A stretch of 64,000 bases of DNA from Chitinophaga filiformis (GTDB taxonomy: Bacteria; Bacteroidota; Bacteroidia; Chitinophagales; Chitinophagaceae): assembly GCF_900102545.1 (NCBI RefSeq), contig NZ_FNBN01000009.1, forward strand, positions 310,001 to 374,000, written 5' to 3'. Made by a program: the position numbers and the translations under genes. This document shows, piece by piece, positions 1-9,653 of the stretch (positions within the stretch are counted from its first letter, which is position 1; each line of letters starts with the position of its first letter). The notes beneath the pieces are model-generated. The model ran no database searches. It was not told the DNA's origin and saw only the letters and a program-made list of their open reading frames with translations.

Positions 1-713
1 GCATTTATCTTCTTATTGACGGCAGTGAGATTTGCGCCCGGTTTCAGTTCTACATAGGAGGCCAGCACATAGGCATCCCAGTTCCTGAACGTTCCTGCAT
101 TCTCCCGTTCCCAGATCCGGAAAGGCAGTGCCACGTGGAAGTTTACAGAGCTGTTTGCCGGCAGATCCTGCATAATAGCGCCGACTTTCAGGTCGTGTTG
201 GTTGTTGTGCCGGATGATCTTGCCCATCGGATCTTCGTTGCCAAAGAGCTTTTTTGCAGTCGAAACACTTAGCACAATAGAGCTGGCATCCCCCAAAGCG
301 GTAATGGGATTACCTTGCAGTGCAGGGAAGTGCATGATGTTCAGCAGATCAGGTTCCGCATATATGCCATCCTCGTAAATACTCTTTCCACCATAGGTCA
401 GCAATTGTTGAGAGTTGGAGCTGCAGTGAGCCGCGTAATTTACTTCCGGTATGCTGTTGCGTATAGCTCCTGTCAATAGCGCGGGCATTGAGCTGCCTGT
501 TTTAATAGTGCCTTCCTGCCGGGAGTTTGACAGCAACATATAAATATGATCAATGTTCTTATGGAACCGGTCCTGTTCAAATTCACTTTTGATGATGAGT
601 ATGATCAGCATCCCTGCAGTCAAGCCTATTGCCAGCCCACAAATGTTGATCAACGCGGCAAGCCTGTTCTTTACAAAACTTCTGGAAGTGATCTTTAAGT
701 AATGCTGAAGCAT
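1..713 (-). CDS. ABC transporter permease, FtsX/MacB type (3' end beyond window)
   Basis: Reading the minus strand from ATG at 711-713 gives an open frame to the window edge, about 237 codons. The product starts MLQHYLKITSRSFVKNR, followed by a first membrane segment at about residues 18-40 (LAALINICGLAIGLTAGM). A periplasmic domain of the MacB_PCD kind comes next, with YAEPDLLNIMHFPALQGNP, a typical stretch of Bacteroidota FtsX-like permeases. These are inner-membrane subunits of ABC systems that export macrolides, lipoproteins or peptides, or that act mechanically on periplasmic partners. The later membrane segments would lie to the left of the window, and no ATPase gene is visible. The family is clear; the substrate is not. 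A TATCTTG near 730-740 on the minus strand is a weak -7 candidate. Confidence 0.85.
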   Translation of the reverse strand, partial: MLQHYLKITSRSFVKNRLAALINICGLAIGLTAGMLIILIIKSEFEQDRFHKNIDHIYMLLSNSRQEGTIKTGSSMPALLTGAIRNSIPEVNYAAHCSSNSQQLLTYGGKSIYEDGIYAEPDLLNIMHFPALQGNPITALGDASSIVLSVSTAKKLFGNEDPMGKIIRHNNQHDLKVGAIMQDLPANSSVNFHVALPFRIWERENAGTFRNWDAYVLASYVELKPGANLTAVNKKIN

Positions 714-1350
714 GAACGCAATTTTTCAAAACAAGATACTAAGGTAGTGCCAGTATTGTATCGCATTAATGAGTTGTGACTTACGATTGATAATAATTAG
801 TAAAGTGTTCGTTTTTGGAACAGGGGGTGTTCATATGTGGGCGGGAGAGAAAACTCCCGTTATAAGCCCATGTACTTCTCCGCATATTACGCAATACAAA
901 ATTGCACCTTTAACGGATACAGCTCCCTTCACATCATTACACACCATTTTCCCGTTTCCCGGAAAATGAAAATGTGTTGACCATTTCCACCTGCGCCCCG
1001 TAAAGGCACATTCATTTCATCATTGTTACTGGTAATTTTGCTGATCTCAAGCCCCGCGGGTATTCTGGCCTTATTTCCTAAGCTGGCGTAGTCGTTTTCT
1101 AACCATAAATACGTGATAAATCCACGCTAAAAGTATATCTAAAAAATAAGCCGCCCTATAAAGAGCAGCTGTCTGATATCCCTATACCTATGAAATATAT
1201 CGTCTAAGTTATAAAAGAGGATGAATGTTCTCGTTAATGAGATGTTAACAGAACCAAAATAGTTGAGGGTGCCCCTGGGAAAATAGAAATCTATAAATTT
1301 TGTAGGGTAATAGGAAGAGACGTACATTTGCAGCCAAACCAACTTTACCT
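714..1350. other. Intergenic region between divergent genes
   Basis: This 637-bp stretch separates the minus-strand ABC permease from the plus-strand APC permease. It contains a perfect 7-bp hairpin (946-952 with 961-967) without a T-run, and the APC promoter at its right end. A 66-codon plus-strand frame at 769-969 has no recognisable domain and biased, low-complexity composition, so it is not called. No RNA gene was recognised. Confidence 0.5.
1299..1330 (+). promoter_or_regulatory. Bacteroidota-type promoter of the APC permease gene
   Basis: TTTG at 1299-1302, a 20-bp spacer, then TACATTTG at 1323-1330. This matches both the -33 and -7 elements of the Bacteroidota primary sigma factor. 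Transcription would start near 1335, leaving a leader of about 16 nt before the GTG at 1351. Confidence 0.65.
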
Positions 1351-2793
1351 GTGATAAAAAAATCAATTGAAAGTCTCCAGCTGGAGGCTGCTCAGAGTGG
1401 GGCCAACACATTAAGACGTAATCTCGGGGGTATCAATCTCATTGCTATAGGCATCGGCGTGATCATAGGCGCTGGTCTTTTCTCCCTGACAGGCATCGCC
1501 GCTGCCAATAATACCGGCCCTGCCGTTATATTATCCTTCATTCTTGCAGCTGTTGGTTGCGCCTTTAGTGCGCTGTGTTATGCAGAAATGGCTTCTATGG
1601 TGCCCGTAGCCGGGAGTGCCTATACCTACGCCTATGCCACACTGGGAGAACTGTTTGCCTGGATTATCGGCTGGGACCTGGTGCTGGAATACTCTGTAGG
1701 CGCCGCCACCGTGGGTATCAGCTGGTCTAAATATCTTATTACCTTCCTCGATAAGTTCAATATTCACCTGCCGGCACAACTGGTTACCTCTCCGTTTGAG
1801 CTGGTCAAACTGGCAGATGGTACACAGATACACGGTTATATTAACCTGCCTGCAGTATTGATCATCGTCTTTATCACTTCCATTATCATCTTCGGTACCA
1901 AAGGCTCCGCATTGTTCAACGCCATCGTGGTAGCGCTGAAAATTGGGGTCGTATTGGTCTTTATAGCGCTTGGCTGGCACTATATCAACCCGGAGAACTA
2001 TAAGCCCTTTATTCCGCAGAATACAGGCGAATTCGGACATTTTGGTGTGAGCGGCATCCTGCGGGGAGCCGGTGTGGTATTCTTCGTATTCATTGGTTTT
2101 GATATCGTTGCTACGATGGCGCAGGAAACGAAGAATCCTAAAAAGAATATGCCAATAGGTATCCTGGGATCCCTGATCATATGTACTATTCTTTTCGTCC
2201 TGTTTGGTTACGTCATGACCGGACTTGCACACTATACCGAATTCAAAGACAATGCTGCTCCGGTAGCGGTGGCCATCGCACATACACCATATGAGTGGCT
2301 GTTTCTTGCAGTAATTGCCGCTATCCTGATCGGGTATACCTCTGTGATCCTGGTAGATCTGCTGGGCCAGTCAAGGGTGTTCTATTCCATGAGTAAAGAC
2401 GGTTTACTACCAAAGGTATTTTCGACGCTGCATCCCCGTTTCGCCACTCCCTATAAGTCCAATATCGTACTCTGTATTTTCATCAGCCTTTTCGCCGGAC
2501 TGGTACCCATTCATGTAGTGGGAGAGATGACCAGCATAGGTACCCTGCTGGCCTTTGTAATGGTCTGCCTGGGAGTTATCATCCTGCGTATAAAACAGCC
2601 GGATATCCCAAGAGCTTTCAAAACACCATTTGTACCGGTAGTACCGATACTCGGTATCCTCACCTGCCTGCTGATGATGTTCTCTTTACCGCTGGATACC
2701 TGGATAAGATTGATCGTATGGCTGCTCATCGGCTTTGCTATCTACTTCGGATATGGCCGTAAGCATAGCAAACTGCGGAATAACTTGCAATAG
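1351..2793 (+). CDS. APC family amino acid permease (cationic amino acid transporter type)
   Basis: The 480-residue inner-membrane transporter belongs to the amino acid-polyamine-organocation superfamily. Its N-terminus carries the family signature IGIGVIIGAGLFSLTG (about residues 31-46) in the first helix, followed by PAVILSF and the CYAEMASMVPVAGSAYTY loop. About 12 hydrophobic segments follow, and the length is usual for the CAT/YfnA-like subfamily. It probably imports an amino acid by proton symport; the substrate cannot be read from sequence. The start is GTG, chosen because the promoter at 1299-1330 ends only 20 bp upstream and no ATG lies between. The next gene, 100 bp downstream, is a secreted Tricorn-like protease, so peptide breakdown and amino-acid uptake may be linked. 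That link is inferred from position only. Confidence 0.9.
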   Translation: MIKKSIESLQLEAAQSGANTLRRNLGGINLIAIGIGVIIGAGLFSLTGIAAANNTGPAVILSFILAAVGCAFSALCYAEMASMVPVAGSAYTYAYATLGELFAWIIGWDLVLEYSVGAATVGISWSKYLITFLDKFNIHLPAQLVTSPFELVKLADGTQIHGYINLPAVLIIVFITSIIIFGTKGSALFNAIVVALKIGVVLVFIALGWHYINPENYKPFIPQNTGEFGHFGVSGILRGAGVVFFVFIGFDIVATMAQETKNPKKNMPIGILGSLIICTILFVLFGYVMTGLAHYTEFKDNAAPVAVAIAHTPYEWLFLAVIAAILIGYTSVILVDLLGQSRVFYSMSKDGLLPKVFSTLHPRFATPYKSNIVLCIFISLFAGLVPIHVVGEMTSIGTLLAFVMVCLGVIILRIKQPDIPRAFKTPFVPVVPILGILTCLLMMFSLPLDTWIRLIVWLLIGFAIYFGYGRKHSKLRNNLQ

Positions 2794-2893
2794 GGCAGCA
2801 CCATCAGGAAAGAACGCCACTTATCATTTCCGGAATAAAGACGTTGTTGCATTTACTATCTTGGAAGTGAATTAACAACAGCTGCCTTTATTT

Positions 2894-5800
2894 ATGAGAA
2901 AACTACTACTCGTTCTTACAATGTGCTATGCTGCTACAACAAGCTATGCACAGGAAAATGCCTTATGGCTGAGATACCCCGCTATTTCTCCTGATGGCAA
3001 GACCATCGCTTTCGGTTACAAAGGAGACATCTACCGGGTGGATGCCAATGGTGGTGTGGCTATTCCCATCACCATTCATGAAGCCCACGATATGATGCCC
3101 GTATGGAGCCATGACGGTAAATACATCGCTTTTGCCAGCGACCGCTACGGCAACTTCGATGTATTTGTAATGCCGGCTACAGGTGGTACACCTACACGCC
3201 TGACTTACAACAGTGCTGCCGATATTCCGTACGATTTTACACCTGACAATAAACAGGTACTTTTCGGTAGCTCCCGCAATGCACCTGCCAGCAACGTACG
3301 TTTTAGCTCGGGCCTGTTCGACAACCTGTATAATGTGCCTGTTAGCGGTGGCCGTTCCATCCTCGTGAGCGCAGCCGGTGCAGAGTCGGCCCACTACAAC
3401 GGGAAAGGTACACAGATCGTTTTCCAGGACATCAAAGGATATGAAGATCCCTGGCGCAAACACCATACGTCATCTGTTACAAGGGATATCTGGGTGTACG
3501 ACATCGCCGCTAAAACCTACAAACAGGTATCCGGCTATGAAGGAGAAGACCGGGAACCCTTATTCGCAGATAATGACCAGGTATTTTACCTGAGTGAAAA
3601 AGGATGGATCTCTCAGAACCTGTTTAAAGGCTCCCTAACTGATAAGACTAAACTGCAACAGCTTACCCGCTTTGAAAAGCATCCTGTACGTCATCTGTCC
3701 AAATCTGATGATAACCAGCTTTGCTTTACCTGGAACGGGGAGATCTATACACTGAAAGAAGGTCAGCAACCAAAGAAAGTGCCTGTCCAGATCTTTAACG
3801 ATGGCCGCTCTTCCGTGGCGAAACCATTACCCATCAGCGGCAATGTAACTGAGTTTGCCATGAGCCCTAACGGTAAGGAAATGGCCTTCGTAGCCCGCGG
3901 TGAGATCTTTGTTACCAGCGTGGAAGGCAATATGACCAAACGTATCACCAATACGCCTCAGCAGGAAAGGTCCGTAGCCTGGGCGCCTGATGGGAAACAT
4001 ATCGTCTATGCGGCTGAAAGGAAAGGTAACTGGGACATCTACCAGACTTCCATCGTCCGCTCCGAAGAGCCTTATTTCTTCGCCTCTACCATCCTGAAAG
4101 ATGAACCGCTGATTGCTACTGAAGCGGAGGAATTCCAGCCGCTGTTCTCTCCTGATGGTAAAGAGATTGCTTACACGGAAGACCGCAACGTATTGCGCGT
4201 ATACAATATCGCATCTAAAAAGAGCCGCACCCTGCTGCCTGCCGGTCGTAACTTCTCCTACTCCGACGGCGACTGGCAATTCGCCTGGAGTCCTGATGGG
4301 AAGTGGATCGTGACCGATGACCATCAGGGTTACTTCAACGTGAGCAATGCCGCGATCATTGCTGCAGATGGCAAAGGACAGACGATCTATCCTGTCATGA
4401 GCGGCTTCGGGGAAAATAGCAACAAATGGGCGGCAGACGGTAAGGTAATGACCTGGCTGAGTGACCGTAATGGCCGCCGCGGACTGGCAAGACAGGGCGC
4501 CACTGAAGTAGACATCTTTGGTGTATTCTTTGACCAGGAAGCATATGACCGTTATAAACTGTCTAAGGACGAATTCAATCTCCTGAAAGAGAAAGAAGAC
4601 AACGCAAAGAAATCCGGTAAGGATTCCGCTACTGCGAAGAAAGATACTGCTGCTGCGCCTAAAAAGCCCTTCAATCCCAACTTCGATAACCTGGACAGCA
4701 GGATCATCCGCATGACCATCAACAGCGCCTCTATCAGCGACTATGTGCTGAACAGCGACGCCAGCAAGGTATACTATATGGCAGCTTTTGAAAAGGGCTA
4801 TGATCTGTGGGTAACTGAACCGAGAACAGGAGAGACGAAGATACTGGCCAAATTAGGCGGTAGTCCGGGCAGTATTGAACTGAGCAAGGATGGTAATACA
4901 GTCTTCGTCAGCAACCGTGGCAGCGTCGTGAAAGTAGATGCTACCTCCGGCAAGATCACACCTGTTGCCATCAGCACAGAGTTCCTGTTGGACCAGGAAG
5001 CAGAGCGCCGTTATATCTATGAACACGCCTGGAAACAGGTGGAAGACAAGTTCTATGATCCGGCTGAGCTGAAAAAGATAGACTGGGAAGCGTATGCGAA
5101 AAACTATGCGCGCTTCCTGCCGCATATCAGTAATAACTATGACTTCCAGGAACTGCTTAGTGAACTGCTGGGAGAACTGAATGCGTCCCACACCGGTGGT
5201 CGTTACTACGCCGGCCGCGCTGATGGCGATAATACGGCAGCACTGGGTTTACTGTATGATGAGACATACACCGGCAATGGCCTGAAAGTAGATGAAGTCA
5301 TCGCAGGAGGACCCTTCGACAAAGCCGGCAGCAAACTGAAAAAAGGCAATATCATCGAGCGTATAGACGGAGAAGAGATCACCGCACAACAGGATTGGGC
5401 TATACTGCTGAACCGTAAAACAGGCAACAACATCCTGGTGAGCATCTACGATCCTGCCACACAAAAACGTTGGGATGAATCTGTAAAACCAATCTCCGGT
5501 AACGATGAAGGTAACCTCATGTACAAACGCTGGGTGACCAACATGCGCAATATGGTGGATAAACTGAGCGGTGGTAAGGTTGGATATGTGCATGTACAGA
5601 GCATGAATGACGCCAGCTTCCGTTCTGCATACGATGAAGTAATGGGCAAGAACCGAGAGAAACAGGCCCTGATCGTAGACACCCGTTTCAATGGTGGTGG
5701 ATGGCTGCACGATGATCTGTACAACTTCCTCAGTGGAAAAGCATATATGAACTTCGCACCACAGAGCCACAGAACAAAAGCATGGGAACCACAGACCCGC

Positions 5801-6133
5801 TGGACAAGACCCAGCTGCGTGCTGATGAGTGAAAGCAACTACAGTGATGCGCATATCTTTCCTTTCATCTACAAACAGGATAACCTGGGTAAACTGATTG
5901 GTATGCCGGTACCGGGAACGGGTACTGCAGTTTGGTGGGAACGGCAGATAGATCCTACGCTTGTTTTTGGTATTCCGATGGTAGCTACTTTTGGCAGAAC
6001 AGGCGATCATCCGCTAGAGAACACACAGCTGGAGCCGGATATCCGTGTACCGCTGCGCTATGAAAACGCGCTGACTGGTAAGGATGACCAGCTGGAAGCA
6101 GCAGTGACAGAGATGTTGAAAGAGATTAAGTAA
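2894..6133 (+). CDS. Secreted Tricorn-like protease (S41 family with beta-propeller)
   Basis: The 1079-residue protein starts with a Sec signal peptide (MRKLLLVLTMCYAATTSYAQ). TolB/WD40-like beta-propeller blades fill about residues 25-600, seen as repeated SPDGK, APDGK and WSPDGK motifs. A Lys/Ala-rich linker follows near 570-600. The tail-specific protease part has a Ser-His pair at 765-766 (NASHTGG), a PDZ domain near 780-870, the nucleophile Ser984 in SNYSDAH, and Glu1047 in QLEPD. These match the Ser-His, Ser and Glu positions of archaeal Tricorn. It should cut peptides in the periplasm or at the cell surface. The 17-bp terminator hairpin lies just downstream. A weak TATCTTGG near 2855 could be its own -7 element. 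All catalytic landmarks are present. Confidence 0.93.
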   Translation: MRKLLLVLTMCYAATTSYAQENALWLRYPAISPDGKTIAFGYKGDIYRVDANGGVAIPITIHEAHDMMPVWSHDGKYIAFASDRYGNFDVFVMPATGGTPTRLTYNSAADIPYDFTPDNKQVLFGSSRNAPASNVRFSSGLFDNLYNVPVSGGRSILVSAAGAESAHYNGKGTQIVFQDIKGYEDPWRKHHTSSVTRDIWVYDIAAKTYKQVSGYEGEDREPLFADNDQVFYLSEKGWISQNLFKGSLTDKTKLQQLTRFEKHPVRHLSKSDDNQLCFTWNGEIYTLKEGQQPKKVPVQIFNDGRSSVAKPLPISGNVTEFAMSPNGKEMAFVARGEIFVTSVEGNMTKRITNTPQQERSVAWAPDGKHIVYAAERKGNWDIYQTSIVRSEEPYFFASTILKDEPLIATEAEEFQPLFSPDGKEIAYTEDRNVLRVYNIASKKSRTLLPAGRNFSYSDGDWQFAWSPDGKWIVTDDHQGYFNVSNAAIIAADGKGQTIYPVMSGFGENSNKWAADGKVMTWLSDRNGRRGLARQGATEVDIFGVFFDQEAYDRYKLSKDEFNLLKEKEDNAKKSGKDSATAKKDTAAAPKKPFNPNFDNLDSRIIRMTINSASISDYVLNSDASKVYYMAAFEKGYDLWVTEPRTGETKILAKLGGSPGSIELSKDGNTVFVSNRGSVVKVDATSGKITPVAISTEFLLDQEAERRYIYEHAWKQVEDKFYDPAELKKIDWEAYAKNYARFLPHISNNYDFQELLSELLGELNASHTGGRYYAGRADGDNTAALGLLYDETYTGNGLKVDEVIAGGPFDKAGSKLKKGNIIERIDGEEITAQQDWAILLNRKTGNNILVSIYDPATQKRWDESVKPISGNDEGNLMYKRWVTNMRNMVDKLSGGKVGYVHVQSMNDASFRSAYDEVMGKNREKQALIVDTRFNGGGWLHDDLYNFLSGKAYMNFAPQSHRTKAWEPQTRWTRPSCVLMSESNYSDAHIFPFIYKQDNLGKLIGMPVPGTGTAVWWERQIDPTLVFGIPMVATFGRTGDHPLENTQLEPDIRVPLRYENALTGKDDQLEAAVTEMLKEIK

Positions 6134-6149
6134 TCGGCGTAATAGAATG

Positions 6150-6187
6150 AAAGAGCGGGTGTGTCAGCAATGATACACCCGCTCTTT
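6150..6187 (+). terminator. Strong hairpin between convergent genes
   Basis: A 17-bp stem (6150-6166 with 6171-6187, one G-T wobble) closes a GCAA tetraloop. It has A-runs on the left and T-runs on the right, so it can stop transcription from the protease gene. It may also serve the minus-strand gene ending at 6278. Confidence 0.85.
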
Positions 6188-6277
6188 ACTGTAGGGAGGG
6201 GATAAAAAGAGGGCCATCCCAGAACTGAGACGGCTTTTCTCATAGTGGAAAGTAACTAATATCTAAGCAGGTTTTAT

Positions 6278-7186
6278 TTAGTTGTTTCTACGCATCTGGA
6301 TGTGTTTGTTGTTGCCGTCAGCGAGGTAGGCTAAATTGTTTTTAGCAAAACGGCTGTATTTGTCCTGGTACTTTTTGTGGACAGCATCAGGTTGTTTTAC
6401 GCCATTCACCGTCATTTCGGTGGGAGAGAGTGTCAGCATATGGAGGTCATTCGCGTCGGTAATCAGTTTGTCACTCACCAGATCAGCGGTCAGATCGGCC
6501 ATCAGTTTCCTGTCTGCCTCAGCCTGTGCACGATCTTTTTCAGCCTGCGCGCGGTCTAATACAGCTTGTGCCCTGTCTTTCTCTGCTTGTGCTCGATCTT
6601 TGTCAGCCTGCTCACGGTCCTTGTCCGCCTGTGCGCGATCCTTGATAGCCTGTTCCCGGTCTTTATCCGCTTGCTGTTGGTCGCGGTCTGCCTGCTGTTT
6701 GTCCCTCATTGCCTGCTGGCGGTCTAATTCAGCTTGTGCACGATCTTTCTCGACCCGCAGACGGTCCCTGCCGGCCTGCTCTCTTTCTTTTTGCGCCTGA
6801 AGGCGATCCTGGTTTGCCTGAAGGCGATCCTTATCTGCCTGCAGACGATCCAGTCTAGCCTGTTCCCTGTCTTTTTCCGCCTGTAAACGGTCCAGTCTTG
6901 CCTGCTCCTTGTCCTTCTTCATCTGCTCACGGATCTCGTCAATAATGGTCTTATAATCGCCCCATTTTTCCTCCGGAACACTTACACCATCCACTGATAA
7001 AAAGGTCATCTTACCATCTGTGAATTCCAGTTGATAGGTTTTATCATCACGGTCAGTAATGATGCGTTCCTTCCCGTTTTTCTGAGTAGAACTATATTGG
7101 GAAGTAACCTTCTGTGCGTGCAGGGAAATAGCCAATACCAGGAATATTGCAAGCAGTATGTTGCTTTTGAAGTAGCGTGTTCTCAT
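6278..7186 (-). CDS. Secreted heptad-repeat (DRxQAxK) protein of unknown function
   Basis: The 302-residue protein has a signal peptide (ILLAIFLVLAISLHAQ, about residues 10-25) and a small beta-like region at 26-85. About 19 copies of a 7-residue unit of the form D-R-x-Q-A-x-K fill about residues 92-227, and a conserved-looking C-terminal domain (about 228-302) follows. The repeat alternates acidic and basic residues at i/i+4 positions, so it should form a long charged helix or coiled coil. The same unit ends the M56 peptidase encoded just upstream, which suggests the two proteins interact or exchanged the repeat. A 243-bp gap separates the genes, but all three genes of this block (BlaI, M56, this one) share one strand. 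The function is unknown; it could be the exported effector or target of the sensor. Confidence 0.8.
   Translation of the reverse strand: MRTRYFKSNILLAIFLVLAISLHAQKVTSQYSSTQKNGKERIITDRDDKTYQLEFTDGKMTFLSVDGVSVPEEKWGDYKTIIDEIREQMKKDKEQARLDRLQAEKDREQARLDRLQADKDRLQANQDRLQAQKEREQAGRDRLRVEKDRAQAELDRQQAMRDKQQADRDQQQADKDREQAIKDRAQADKDREQADKDRAQAEKDRAQAVLDRAQAEKDRAQAEADRKLMADLTADLVSDKLITDANDLHMLTLSPTEMTVNGVKQPDAVHKKYQDKYSRFAKNNLAYLADGNNKHIQMRRNN
6506..6913 (-). repeat. 21-nt coding repeat array (about 19 heptads)
   Basis: DNA units of 21 nt encode the DRxQAxK heptads of the secreted repeat protein. Adjacent units are close to identical at the DNA level, so copy number is likely to vary. A related array lies at about 7480-7710 in the M56 gene. 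Confidence 0.8.
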
Positions 7187-7429
7187 TTTCTGATGAATTT
7201 AAAAGTTTGTAAATAGTGCCGGGATGTACAGGCAATAAACATCCTGTTACAGCCGCAGCTGTAAAAAATAAGCATGTTTGTAAATGATGGCCCGGGAATG
7301 AACGGGAAATGAAGGTCCTGTCGCAGTAAGGACTGCGAAAAATTTCTACGTCATATTGTTGTTTTTAGAATGGTAGTGGCAATACAATGCCATCCGTGCT
7401 GTTGCACGGCTTTTTAAAACGTTGAATTG

Positions 7430-9235
7430 TTATATAACTGGATTATTGTGTAGCTGTAGCTGTCTCTTTTCAGCCTCAGTTCTTGCCCGGTCTTTATCAG
7501 CCTGTATGCGGTCAAGGTTGGCCTGCATTCTATCTTTCTCTGCCTGTAAACGGTCCAGTCTTGCCTGCTCTCTATCCTTGTCTGCCTGTACACGGTCTCT
7601 GATAGCCTGTTCACGATCTTTGTCTGCCTGCTGACGATCTTTCTCTGCCTGTTCGCGGTCCAGGTCTGCCTGTAGTTTATCTCTCTGGGCCTGCAAATGG
7701 GCTAGTCTTGCTTCTTCTCTCTGATGTTCTTCTGCTGTTATTTCATGTGCTGTCAGCCTAAGCTCTCTGCCATCAGCAATGAGACGGAGCTCAGATAATC
7801 TGCCCGGCCGCCGCTTATTCTCCGGAACGTATGCTTCTTTGTAAGCAGACCAGTTTTCTCTCTGTGCATTTCTTGCTGTGTACTGTGGCCGGGTGGGTGT
7901 CATCTCATCCCTGCGCCTGTCATCATCTGGCTGTTCCCGCTGTATATCATCTGCCAGTAATTTTTCCTCATAATGCTTGTCCATCACAGGTTCCCTGGTG
8001 ATCGTTGCATGCCGTCTAATGACCGGTGGCGTAAGTTTTACGTTATTGATCAGATGTTCCTTCTGCTGAATAACGGGATCAGCTGGTTTTACAGGTGCGA
8101 CACTATCCTTCGGTGCAATATCTGAAAGCTGCAGCTGCTGAGGCGGAATATAATTCCTGGCAGTGTTATGTTGTTTGCTGAAAACATGACTTTCTATACT
8201 CCGCAATTGCGTAATAGCTGCTGTTGATAAGATAGCCGTCAGCAGCAGTACACCTGTCATGAAGAATACCTTTTCTCCTGTTCCCAGCGGTTGATTTTTA
8301 TTGTTGATAATACGGCTGACCCTTTGTAACAACTGGTTCTTCTTGCCAGGGAATGCCACAGCAGATGCATGACTGTACATGGCATGTTCCTTGAAACTGA
8401 TCAGTGCCTGTATAAACTCTTTTTTATTGCCGGTTTGTCCGAGGGCGATATCGTCGCAACAATGTTCCCGCTCATCCCGCAGCAATCCTGATATCCATAA
8501 GAGGCCGGGATTAAAGAAGTAAACGGTTTCACAAACGCTTTGCAGCAGGTTCACGATGTAGTCATGGCGGCGTATGTGGGCCAGTTCGTGCAGTAATACA
8601 GCTTCCAGTTGTTCAACAGGCAACCCGCTTAATAAACCTGCCGGCATCAGTATCACCGGCTTCAGATGTCCTATTACCATGGGCACTTTCACAAGGGCTG
8701 ATTCCACCAGCTGGACGCTTTTACTGATATGCAGCTTGTTGCAAAGCAACACAAGCCGTTCCTGCCAATCGGCGGCAACCTGTATGCATCGATGTTTTGT
8801 CTTTTGCAGATAGATCAGGCCCTGCACCATTCTGAAAGAACGGAAAGTGAAAAACACAGCCCATATAAGTACCAGCGTGGATGCATGGGTGGAAATATAA
8901 GCAGCACAGGCATCGGCAAACAACTGTACGTTAATCGCATTGATGTTCAGCAGCTGGGACGCATTTTGTCCGATGGCGCCGGCCAGTGGTACAAAGCTTT
9001 CTGAAGGCCCGCTCATACCACGGAAGAAGGTCCAGATACAGGCCAGTATAAACAATACAAACTGGATAAATATAATATTGTACCTCAATCGCGCAGGCGC
9101 TCTTTTGGTGAATTGCAGCAAGAGGGCCGTCACAACAGCCAGCAGCAATCCCTGCCATAGAGAATGGACCAGCATCCAGCTGAATGCCTGGAGAAACCGT
9201 TCGCCACCTGACTGTAAGTTGAGGTACGGGTGCAT
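7430..9235 (-). CDS. M56 family (BlaR1/MecR1-like) membrane metallopeptidase with heptad-repeat tail
   Basis: The 601-residue integral-membrane protein has segments near residues 25-45, 52-72, 112-132 and 305-327. The zinc site HELAH is at 216-220, and EREHCCDD at 255-262 supplies the third ligand, as in BlaR1/MecR1. BlaR1-type proteins sense a signal and cleave the partner BlaI-type repressor; that repressor gene lies 15 bp upstream on the same strand. There is no C-terminal penicillin-binding sensor domain. A Pro/Gln-rich linker (about 350-470) leads instead to about 11 DRxQAxK heptads (about 508-584). The signal is therefore probably not a beta-lactam. The tail matches the repeat of the next gene product, which points to a shared partner or recombination between the genes. 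Confidence 0.9.
   Translation of the reverse strand: MHPYLNLQSGGERFLQAFSWMLVHSLWQGLLLAVVTALLLQFTKRAPARLRYNIIFIQFVLFILACIWTFFRGMSGPSESFVPLAGAIGQNASQLLNINAINVQLFADACAAYISTHASTLVLIWAVFFTFRSFRMVQGLIYLQKTKHRCIQVAADWQERLVLLCNKLHISKSVQLVESALVKVPMVIGHLKPVILMPAGLLSGLPVEQLEAVLLHELAHIRRHDYIVNLLQSVCETVYFFNPGLLWISGLLRDEREHCCDDIALGQTGNKKEFIQALISFKEHAMYSHASAVAFPGKKNQLLQRVSRIINNKNQPLGTGEKVFFMTGVLLLTAILSTAAITQLRSIESHVFSKQHNTARNYIPPQQLQLSDIAPKDSVAPVKPADPVIQQKEHLINNVKLTPPVIRRHATITREPVMDKHYEEKLLADDIQREQPDDDRRRDEMTPTRPQYTARNAQRENWSAYKEAYVPENKRRPGRLSELRLIADGRELRLTAHEITAEEHQREEARLAHLQAQRDKLQADLDREQAEKDRQQADKDREQAIRDRVQADKDREQARLDRLQAEKDRMQANLDRIQADKDRARTEAEKRQLQLHNNPVI
7480..7710 (-). repeat. 21-nt coding repeat array in the M56 peptidase gene
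   Basis: About 11 units of 21 nt encode DRxQAxK heptads at the C-terminus of the M56 protein. Unit sequences (for example DREQA, DRLQAEK, DRxQADK) are the same as those in the 6506-6913 array. Confidence 0.8.
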
Positions 9236-9250
9236 GGGTTTAAAGTTTAG

Positions 9251-9649
9251 TTACTTATCCATATTTTTCAATAACTCCCTGATCTTCTTCAACTCTTCAG
9301 GAGATGTCTTATCATTTCCCAGCAATGCCACCATCAGATCGCTCGGAGAGCCATTATACATAGAGTCCATAAAACGGCTCAGCAGGGTGCCCTTCACCTT
9401 ATTTTCCTCCACCGCAGCGCTGTAAACGTGTTTCATGCTACTCTCATCACGGTCCAGCATCCCTTTTTCCTTCATTACCTGCATCAGTTTCAGGGTGCTG
9501 GTATAGATCACCGCCTCTTTCTGCTCATTCAGTTTATCATGTACAAAACGTACAGTAGAAGGGCCATACTGCCAGAGTATCTGCAGTACGTCCATTTCCG
9601 TTTTCGTCGGCACCATCTCAGGGGATGTATCTTTCTTAAATAAGCTCAT
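9251..9649 (-). CDS. BlaI/MecI/CopY family transcriptional repressor
   Basis: The 132-residue winged-helix repressor carries the family N-terminus PTKTEMDVLQILWQYGPSTV (about residues 14-33) and the conserved STLKLMQVMKEKGML recognition region. Its C-terminal dimer helices, where the partner peptidase would cut, end with EELKKIRELLKN. It should repress its own operon until the M56 peptidase encoded 15 bp downstream inactivates it. The -7 element TACCTTTG ends only 4 nt before this ATG, so the mRNA may be leaderless. Translation could instead start at Met12 (9614-9616), which matches the usual family start better. A perfect palindrome sits inside the promoter. Confidence 0.93.
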   Translation of the reverse strand: MSLFKKDTSPEMVPTKTEMDVLQILWQYGPSTVRFVHDKLNEQKEAVIYTSTLKLMQVMKEKGMLDRDESSMKHVYSAAVEENKVKGTLLSRFMDSMYNGSPSDLMVALLGNDKTSPEELKKIRELLKNMDK

Positions 9650-9653
9650 GATC

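Noticed and set aside
769..969. 66-codon plus-strand ORF before the APC permease
   Set aside because: No domain, no promoter directly upstream and mixed low-complexity composition. The real gene has its own promoter at 1299-1330.
7394..7415. Hairpin CCGTGC/GCACGG followed by TTTTT
   Set aside because: The T-run is on the plus strand while all nearby genes are on the minus strand, so it cannot be assigned as a terminator of a known gene.
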